From the NCBI RefSeq assembly GCF_958295425.1, contig NC_081153.1:1913113-1977112 (forward strand): a stretch of 64,000 nt of DNA. The letters are read 5' to 3'. The stretch is from Solea solea. Taxonomy: Eukaryota; Chordata; Actinopteri; Pleuronectiformes; Soleidae. The notes under the pieces were generated by a model. The model saw nothing but the letters and a program-made list of their open reading frames with translations, was not told the DNA's origin and did no database searches. The first letter of the stretch is position 1, and every line of letters begins with the position of its first letter. The translations under genes were made by a program, and so were the position numbers. This document shows positions 56,229 through 64,000 of this stretch, in pieces.

Positions 56229-57456
56229 CACATTGCTTGTTGAGGTGAACTGGTATGTTTCTGGTCGTTAAACCACTTTAAAACCATGGTCTCTGTGTTT
56301 GTGTAAACCTGCTGCAGCCTCTGTACAAACCATGTGAGGCTGCTGTCAGTGTAACCTCAGGCAAACATGTCCGTGGGTTTGTTTTCCCGACAAACAGAGA
56401 CTCTTCAATCATTCATGGTCCATATCAAAAAATCCCTCCGTCATGCAGCCGACCTTGTGTGTGTGTGTGTGTGTGTGGAGGCAGACAGTGGGTCAGACTG
56501 GGTTTAACTGTCACATCTGTGTCGTCCTCCGTCTTGCTGTGAAGACGTCAGTCTAAATGTCTCTCAGAGGCTCCGTTTGCCCTCAAAAACCTTCAGCGCT
56601 GGCTCCACCTGATCCCAACCAGCTGTCAATCACACGCCGCCTCCTCCTCCTCCTCCTCCTCCTCCTCCTCCTCCTCCACGGCCCACAGACACACACAGAC
56701 AGACCAAAATAGAAAGAGTAAACCAGCAGAGCCAAACAACAGAACCTCAGAGAGACCTTGAAGTGACCTTCACTTCACTGTGAATAAATAACAATGTGTC
56801 CTCTTGTTGACATGAACTCAATCTCATCAGTTCTGCTGTGTCACTTTTTGGCAGCGTGACGTTTAACAGGTCACTGAACATGATTATTCATGAATTCACC
56901 CAGTGATGACGCCATGAAACATTTTCAAGAAAGCTTGATCTCTTATAACGGAAAAAAGTGTTCAAAATAATAATAATAACATAAATAAACAAACAAACAT
57001 CAGCTTTGAACAACCAGGCATCGACCAGTGAAGAGAAATCATGACACTGCAGTTTTCTAAACCAGACAGCGCCCCCCTCATGTCAGAACCACTCTAAACG
57101 CTGTAGTACACATGCCAGGCCAGTATGTGGCACTGTGGCGCTGAGACACCAGAACACATAACACTTTATACAAAACCACAGAAACAAAACGAAGAAAGTG
57201 AAGAAAGACGACGAGGAAACGAGGAAAGAAAATTAATGTAAAGAGAAGAAGACGAGGGCAACAATGAAGACAAGAGAGCAAGAGAGAGGCGGAGCTATGA
57301 CATTATCTCTAAAAAAACACAAGGGGTGGAGTTTGAATATTTTTCCGTTTTCAAAAAAAAGATAAGAAACTATGCCGCGTTAACGGAAAACAATTTAAGA
57401 ACGAAAAGGAAAATGTTAATTTAAGGAAATTTCTGTTTTCGTATAGAAACAGTACC
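56229..57456. other. No gene; GT and CTC tracts
   Basis: (GT)n at 56456-56477 and (CTC)n at 56640-56678. No supportable frame. Confidence 0.5.
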
Positions 57457-57617
57457 AACACACACACACACACACGCACACGCGCACACACACGCACACG
57501 CACACGCGCATGCAATGCATGATGGGACGTGGATCTCTGCGGTCGCTGTAATTTGACCCACAGAAGGACGATGAGATCACAGACACTGATTCTCTCATCA
57601 GTATGCTGCTGCTGACA

Positions 57618-57666
<49 letters not shown>
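57457..57666. repeat. CA microsatellites
   Basis: CA/CGCA mix at 57457-57511 and pure (CA)n at 57620-57666, separated by about 110 bp of non-repetitive sequence. Confidence 0.92.
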
Positions 57667-57669
<3 letters not shown>

Positions 57670-58252
57670 TCGACATTCATGACTTGAGGGGACATTGCAT
57701 TGACTTACATTCATTTCTTGGAGACTTACTCTAACCTTAACCACAATTACTACTGGCCTAATCCTAATCCTAACCCTAACCCTAACCCTAACCCTAACCT
57801 CAACCTAACCATGAAACATATCTTCACCTTAAAATGTAGTAATTTACGTTATGGGGACTTGCTTTTTGTCCCCACAAGGAGGACAAGTCCCCATAATGTG
57901 ACTGTGTAAACAGGTTTTGGTCCCCACAACATTAGTAATACCTGGTACACACACACACACACACACACATGTTCGACATTCATGACTTGAGGGGACATTG
58001 CATTGACTTACATTCATTTCTTGGAGACTTACTCTAACCTTAACCACAATTACTACTGGCCTAATCCTAATCCTAACCCTAACCCTAACCCTAACCTCAA
58101 CCTAACCATGAAACATATCTTCACCTTAAAATGTAGTAATTTACGTTATGGGGACTTGCTTTTTGTCCCCACAAGGAGGACAAGTCCCCATAATGTGACT
58201 GTGTAAACAGGTTTTGGTCCCCACAACATTAGTAATACCTGGTACACACGTC
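57667..58252. repeat. 303-bp tandem repeat with telomere-like CCCTAA core
   Basis: TGTTCGACATTCATGACTTG occurs at 57667 and 57970, a 303-bp period. Each unit holds TTGCATTGACTTACATTCAT, several CTAACC/CCCTAA repeats (57760-57805 and 58061-58105), GGGGACTTGCTTTTTGTCCC with an inverted partner (GGACAAGTCCCC), and CCCCACAACATTAGTAATAC. Unit 1 has one or two more CCCTAA hexamers than unit 2. Frames translated from it (NPNPNP) are not genes. Confidence 0.93.
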
Positions 58253-59880
58253 TCTGGTGAACAGTGAGAAAATCAAGACAATCGTCTTTGTGAGGACATT
58301 TTGTCAACAACAAATAACAAAGACTTTGTGTAATTTGGTCGTGCGACGTCTTTTGATCTGCGACGTACTGTATATGAGGGACACGACACTTGGTTGTTAC
58401 CATGGTTACTGCTGCATCCTTTTCCTGTTTATACAGACACAATGTTTGCAGATGTATGGACAGAAGGCTTGGCGTGTTTTCCTACATGTTAACGTACACG
58501 CATAAAGAACCCTCAACTTCAAGTCAAGTCACGATGTTTTCATTTGTCATTTTTAGATTGAATCTGTAAATTGAGTTTGTAGGTGATATCATTTATTCCA
58601 GGATCTGCTCTGTTCTGTTTCTCCTCGTGGACTTAAACAGAAAAACACGACTGAATGAAAGTTCCCTTCCATGTCTGAGCTCCTCACTTAAGAGCAGCTC
58701 CACCACGGACAGGAAGTATTTATTTCATGCAGCGTTTGATGGATTTTTCAAATGAAAGCGTCAACGCGGCAGAGTGTGAAGTCATCCACTCTCACACCGA
58801 CTTCTTCCTCCTCTAATGGCCGTTTATGGACGACTGACTCACTGAAATAATGACTTTCTGAGGAGCTGTTCTGCTTCTCCACCTCCTTCACCACTTCATA
58901 TTCACTCACTCACTCACACACACAGTACAGTACAGTACAGTCATGTTCTCATGTGACATTACAGTAAGTGATTCATCACACACACACACACTCTGTGTTT
59001 CGCCTCATTTAACGTCTCATTTGCTCACTGGACCACAGCTCAGTGTGTGTGTGTGTGTGTGCTTTTATTTTGTTCCCACTATAATTATAAAGCTGTGTGG
59101 CCTCAAATCAAACAGCAGCAGCTCCCCTGTGTATAACATGACTCAGCAAAAAATTCTCAAATCAGATTCGAGGGCGCAGCGACGTTTAAAATGTCTTTTA
59201 AAGACACGATTAGAACGTTTAAAAAAGCATATAAGTGACATTTAAAGCAACAGACAGACGATTAAAGCACCAACATTGTGATTTTTGTACTTTTGTAGGA
59301 AAAGCTATTAATGTTAATGCTAATATGCTAATTTGAAAAAGAAAATCGTAAACTGCAGTCATGGATTCTACGACACTCTTATTTTGAAAGGATCAAACCC
59401 TTGTAAAAATGTCATGTTTTGTCCACAAACTGAAATGATTCCGTTTCAATGATTTCTTTGTCAAATTCGAGCAAAGAAACCGGAAAATATGAACAATGAA
59501 AACATTTAATAATAACAATCATTTATTGTATGATACTCAAGCAGGCGCATCCGTTTTCCCGCTCTTATTTTTGAAGACCAAGCGGAAACGGTCGCCTTCT
59601 GTAGTTAACACGGGCTTTGTTTGTTTGTTTGTTTGGTTAGCATCTCTTTAGCTTTGGTTAATTCACACAAAAATAAAGTTTTTGAGACGTTTTTCTTCAC
59701 ACAGTAACAGAGTTTATCTTCAGATTATCATCTCTGTTTGTAGTTTGAAGTAATATTTACTTTTAAATACGTTTCAATGACATTTTTAGACTCTGCTCTT
59801 GTTTTTAGTGTTTTATTGTTTTTATTCTCTTAATATCTTTATTGTTTTTATTGTTTTACTTTTTGTTTTATTTCTTTTCA
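58253..59880. other. No gene supported; short CA/GT tracts
   Basis: (CA)n at 58915-58923 and 58978-58990, (GT)n at 59043-59062, CAGTA repeats at 58923-58941. An open frame at 58943-59245 (100 codons) spans these tracts and has no domain. Confidence 0.4.
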
Positions 59881-59942
59881 TGTACAGCACTTTGTCTCAG
59901 CTACGGCTGCTTAGAGCGCTTTATAAATAAAGTTGAGTTGAG
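59881..59942 (+). mobile_element. L2-type LINE 3' tail
   Basis: TGTACAGCACTTTGTCTCAG, GGCTGCTTAGAGCGCTTTAT and AAATAAAGTTGAGTTGAG form the standard L2-type 3' end. Confidence 0.78.
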
Positions 59943-60619
59943 ACTGTTTTGTACAAAGAAGAAATGCTACCGTTATTATGCTAGTGTCTCACACACACAC
60001 ACACATTCATGGTGAAAATTTAAAGCGTCAGTCTGTCAGTTTATAAGACTTTATAAAACACGAGTTTATGTTACTTTTATCTCTTACCTGCAGGGACAGA
60101 AGACACAAACGTCAGTCTCCTGCATCTGTGTGAGTCTACCCGTGCGCACACAGCGCCCTCTGCTGACCGGGTGGTCCTCAAACTCACAACTACTTTTTCA
60201 GAAAAAGACACAAAACATTTTAGACGTATATTAAACTAATACACTTCAAATATAAGGTATTTAATGTTCAAACTGATTAACTTTATTTTGGGTTTTTGTT
60301 TATTTGTTTTATTTTTGTTCCATGTTTTAAATATTTAAATATTCAAATATTCAAATATTCAAAACTCACGTCTTTGTTTTGGATTTTTTTTGTGTTTCTC
60401 ACATATATTTTATTCTATGTCTTATTTTGGTGTATATACAAACAAACACACATACATATATATATATATATATAAAATAGCCATTATTTTACCTTTTAAT
60501 ATAGTGAATGTCTATATTAAAAGGTGTTATTTTGCTACAGTGTGGATTTAATCCAGCAGAGGGCAGTGATGTCACAGCCTGCAGTTAAACACAGAAGAAG
60601 AAGAAAAATGACACATCTT
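59943..60619. other. No gene; AT-rich
   Basis: (TA)n at 60448-60472, TTCAAATA repeats at 60343-60362, and a short inverted repeat TATAGTGAATGTCTATA at 60501-60517 region. Confidence 0.45.
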
Positions 60620-61060
60620 TTCTCCTCTTCTCTTCTTTTCATCCCTCCTTCATCACTTCCCTCACTGTTTCCTTCCTTCCCTGCTCAGATGTTTAAATCC
60701 CTCCATCTTCCCCTCCTTACACGTCATCCATCCATCATCCTCACTTCCTTCTCTCTTCTTTTCTTCATCACTTCATTACGTCCAGTTTAACGTTTTAATT
60801 TATTTTTAATCCTTCCTTTTAGTTTCCTCGTCTACATCTCCTCCTCTCCTCTTTCCTCTCCTCATTCAACCTCCACCTCTCTCTCTCCTCTTTCTTCTTC
60901 TCCTCTCTTTCTTCTCCTCTCTTCTCCTTTCCTCCTCTCTTCTCCTCTTGCATTTCCTCTTTCATTCCCTCTTTCCTCTCTTCTCTTCTCCTCCTCTCCT
61001 CTTTCATCTCTTCTCCTCCTCCTCTCTTTTCCTCTACATTGGAATTCATCAGTCTTCTCT
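60620..61060. repeat. Pyrimidine-rich tract
   Basis: About 440 bp almost wholly C/T on the plus strand, strongest at 60828-61030 (CTCCTCTTT-type units). The minus-strand KEER-rich frame is an artefact. Confidence 0.85.
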
Positions 61061-61121
61061 AAGTAGCTTCTGGCTGTTTCTCTGCACCAGCTGCTGATTG
61101 GACGTTGTCATGGAAACGTCT

Positions 61122-61152
61122 GCTGGGGGGGGGGGGGTCGTTGTGGTTTGTT

Positions 61153-61195
<43 letters not shown>

Positions 61196-61290
61196 TGCTC
61201 TGTCATGCCTGAGTGTGTGTGTGTGTGTGTGTTCCAGGTATTACTGATGTTGTGGGGACAAAGCTCAAGTAAGGTTAAGGTTAGGGCAGT

Positions 61291-61344
<54 letters not shown>

Positions 61345-61439
61345 TGCTCTGTCATGCCTGAGTGTGTGTGTGTGTGTGTGTTCCAGGTATTACTGATGTT
61401 GTGGGGACAAAGCTCAAGTAAGGTTAAGGTTAGGGCAGT

Positions 61440-61493
<54 letters not shown>

Positions 61494-61588
61494 TGCTCTG
61501 TCATGCCTGAGTGTGTGTGTGTGTGTGTGTTCCAGGTATTACTGATGTTGTGGGGACAAAGCTCAAGTAAGGTTAAGGTTAGGGCAGT

Positions 61589-61644
<56 letters not shown>

Positions 61645-61739
61645 TGCTCTGTCATGCCTGAGTGTGTGTGTGTGTGTGTGTTCCAGGTATTACTGATGTT
61701 GTGGGGACAAAGCTCAAGTAAGGTTAAGGTTAGGGCAGT

Positions 61740-61794
<55 letters not shown>

Positions 61795-61820
61795 CGTGTG
61801 TGTGCGTGCGTGTGTGTGTC
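61122..61820. repeat. 149-bp GT minisatellite, four units, preceded by a G-run
   Basis: G-run at 61124-61137. GATGCTCTGTCATGCCTGAG starts at 61194, 61343, 61492 and 61643 (periods 149, 149, 151). Each unit has a short (GT)n, TTCCAGGTATTACTGATGTT, GTGGGGACAAAGCTCAAGTA, AGGTTAAGGTTAGGGCAGTA and a long (GT)n. The core is related, in inverse orientation, to the 303-bp repeat at 57667. Confidence 0.95.
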
Positions 61821-62046
61821 TGTCGCAGAGAGACAGATTGCGTGACACTGATGGAAAAATCAATGACGGATATAAAATGGCGCCACTGCTCCTGTTTTCT
61901 GTTTGAATAAAAAAAAAAAGGTGACATGTGAGAGTGTACAATAGTGACATGACAACCTCGGGGTTCTGTGCAGCAGGGGGCGCTCACAGTTCTGTTTCAG
62001 TACCTCATACCACACTTTAAACAATAACTTCGGGATTTTAAAACCC

Positions 62047-62158
62047 AAAGTCACAAAATAAGACATTTAGTGATGGTGTTTGTGTGTGTGTGTGTGTGTG
62101 TGTGTGATGTTAAAATCACAGATTTTCTCTGTGGAGAGTGAGTGGTTTACAGAGCTCA
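62047..62158 (+). mobile_element. Palindromic MITE, copy 13 (right part only)
   Basis: GTCACAAAATAAGACATTTA, GTGATGG, (GT)n at 62079-62106, TGTTAAAATCACAGATTTTC and GAGTGAGTGGTTTACAGAG. The left arm is absent. Confidence 0.65.
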
Positions 62159-62386
62159 GAAAGTTTAACTTTATGTGAATGTTTGATTATTTTATCATTT
62201 TAAGCATCAAGACTAACTGACTGAAATGAACCAGTGATAAGATTAGAAATAATCTGGGCCTTTAATCCCAGTTCTGTTGACTGAAATGTGTATTTCCCCC
62301 AGTTTTTGTTTTCATCATAAAACAAAATGTAGTGTTTTCATCTCTTATCTGACCACCAGGTGGTGCTGTCGCTCACTCTCACTCAC

Positions 62387-62853
62387 TCACACACACACAC
62401 ACACACACACACTCAGCATGGTGTTAAAGAGAGGGAAAACATTTCTTGGAAGTGGAGGGAGGGCACGTGTGTGCGCGTGCGTGCGTGTGTGTGTGTGAAT
62501 GAGTGTTTGTCTCTAATGTGTGGTCGTCACAGCAACCACAAGGACAAATGGGCTGGCAGTGGAGAGTAAAAAGAAGTGTGTATGTGTGTGTGTGTGTGTG
62601 TGTGTCTGACAGGGTAATACATTTATGTTATTGATCAGTGATCAGGTTGAATGATGATGTCACAGCCTGATGACTGGCCATGTGTGTGTGTGTGTGTGTG
62701 TGCGTGTGCGTGCGTGCGCGTGCGTGTGTGTGTGTGCGTGTGTGTGTGTGAGGTCAGCCATCTGGTTCCCATTGGATGTTTGAGGTGGAACAGTGAACTC
62801 ACCTCTCACCCAATTCTCCTCCAAGTATGACGACACACACACACACACACACA
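62387..62853. repeat. CA/GT microsatellite cluster
   Basis: (CA)n 62389-62412, GT/GC 62466-62497, (GT)n 62578-62604, GT/GC 62680-62750, (CA)n 62834-62853. Confidence 0.9.
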
Positions 62854-62861
62854 CTTAGTTT

Positions 62862-63035
62862 AGTGAGTTTGGTTTGTAAAATCCTTCATTCACATTGACG
62901 TCAGTGACACAAAGTGACCACACGAGGCAGCAGAGGACCAGCAGCTCCTAAAGTCACTGATTTTCTCTATGAGGTTTGGTGTGAGAGACACAAATTTGAC
63001 TTTCCAGTCAGAAAAGTCTCTCGCTGTGACATTCT
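62862..63035 (-). mobile_element. Palindromic MITE, copy 14 (right part only)
   Basis: AAAATCCTTCATTCACATTG, CAGTGACACAAAGTGACCAC, CGAGGCAGCAGAGGACCAGC, GATTTTCTCTATGAGGTTTG and AAGTCTCTCGCTGTGACATT. Reverse orientation; the left arm is missing. Confidence 0.78.
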
Positions 63036-63060
63036 TAAGATTCTGCTTCTCTGGGATTCC

Positions 63061-63103
<43 letters not shown>

Positions 63104-63304
63104 GTGGACCTGGCACGGCCCGGCACGGCTCGGCACAGCATGGACCCCACGTTGGCTTGGAGTTTCCACGACAGCTTGTGCAGATGGTTGGTCAGTGTGG
63201 TGAGGAGGAGCCGGTGACACAAGCAGCTGCAACAAGCCACCATTTACAGGTGCTATGATAACAGACCACACCCTCCACACACACACACACACAGAACAGA
63301 CTGC

Positions 63305-63336
<32 letters not shown>

Positions 63337-63847
63337 ATAACTGAGGATCATTCACTCACATGTAGTCACAGCTGTACCCATGGAAACACACACATGACTG
63401 GACATGTGTCCATACAAGTGTGAGTGTGCGTGAGCGTGAGCGTGAAGCGCCTCCTGGTGGTCACCTGAAGTCACCTGACACAAATAAAGACAATCACCCT
63501 CTTCAATGAGGAAAAGCAGATTTGGTGTTTTTTTTAATATGTGTATTTAATACCTCAGACAAAAACACCTGAGAAAAAACTGACATGATGATGATGATTC
63601 CAAAGTTTTTTCTTTTCCCGTAATATAGAGTCAATTATGTATATTACAACTATAATCACATCATAATAATAATAATAATAATAATAATTCAAGCATATAT
63701 CATATACATATATATATATATCTAGTGAGAGAATAGTTTAATTATTCAATAGTACAGTTGTATGGTACAGTATCAGTGAGGGGGGGGCACGTCTCCATTC
63801 TCATTGGATAAAGTTTCGTAGGAGAGGTTTAGACAAGTGTTTGTGTG

Positions 63848-63888
<41 letters not shown>

Positions 63889-64000
63889 CGATAATACAAT
63901 AATGCAACGCAAAGAAGAAGAAGAAGAAGAAGAAGAAGAAGACGGGGAAATAAGAGACAAAATAAAAGTGTTACAGGCAGTTCAGTACTGTAGTGTTTGA
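63036..64000. other. No gene; microsatellite-rich right end
   Basis: (GT)n 63062-63101, GGCACGGC-type repeats 63113-63140, (CA)n 63273-63292, (GT)n 63305-63332, (AAT)n 63662-63688, TA tracts 63702-63722 and 63848-63884, (GAA)n 63913-63943. No coding signal. Confidence 0.5.

Noticed and set aside
57760..58105. Chromosome end or true telomere
   Set aside because: Only short CCCTAA/CTAACC runs inside a 303-bp minisatellite, with ordinary sequence on both sides.

Overview
The window looks like repeat-dense intergenic or intronic DNA from a teleost fish. The evidence is the mix of mobile elements: a near-complete Rex1-type LINE, L2-type LINE fragments, vertebrate-style Ty3/Gypsy remnants, two tRNA-derived SINEs, hAT and pogo-like remnants, and very abundant (CA)n and minisatellite DNA. 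No complete host gene is visible. The only host coding signal is a candidate exon end at 1-40, running straight into a GTGAGT donor; a second weak exon candidate lies at 9026-9093. The species cannot be named from the sequence alone.

Layout. 1-860: possible exon end, then CT/CA microsatellites. 858-2325: a palindromic MITE split by a second DNA transposon. 2421-2935: a 169-bp VNTR. 3030-7321: a decayed Ty3/Gypsy element on the minus strand, itself split by an L2 LINE and by a hAT-type MITE. 7590-8154: a GT array. 10441-13890: two adjoining minisatellites (24-bp and 42-bp units) with higher-order structure. 15815-17280: an L2 tail and a second Gypsy fragment carrying a SINE. 24944-26702: a TTAA-flanked DNA transposon that has received a Rex1-like LINE. 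26868-27500: L2 debris with a 120-bp tandem duplication. 30120-30945: CA arrays. 31223-34605: the near-complete Rex1. 35771-35985: a SINE. 38880-43890: repeats built on a CAAGG core, around a large inverted repeat. 44998-45144: a 13-bp minisatellite. 48440-55800: a 7.3-kb CACCAR hexamer array punctuated by three copies of a 233-bp unit. 57667-58252 and 61153-61820: two minisatellites sharing a telomere-like, GTCCCCACAA-bearing core in opposite orientations.

The most striking theme is one long-palindrome MITE family present at least 14 times across the 64 kb, in both orientations. Each full copy is about 450-530 bp with long inverted arms, and mirrored CA/GT tracts sit inside the arms. The best copy (47910-48368) has perfect 17-bp terminal inverted repeats. 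Several copies are hosts for other insertions, so the window records a relative order of transposition.

No genes act together here as a pathway. Very long open frames over the minisatellites (up to about 1,096 codons, on both strands) are a by-product of repeat units whose length is a multiple of three and which lack stop codons. The only substantial real coding remnants belong to retrotransposons.
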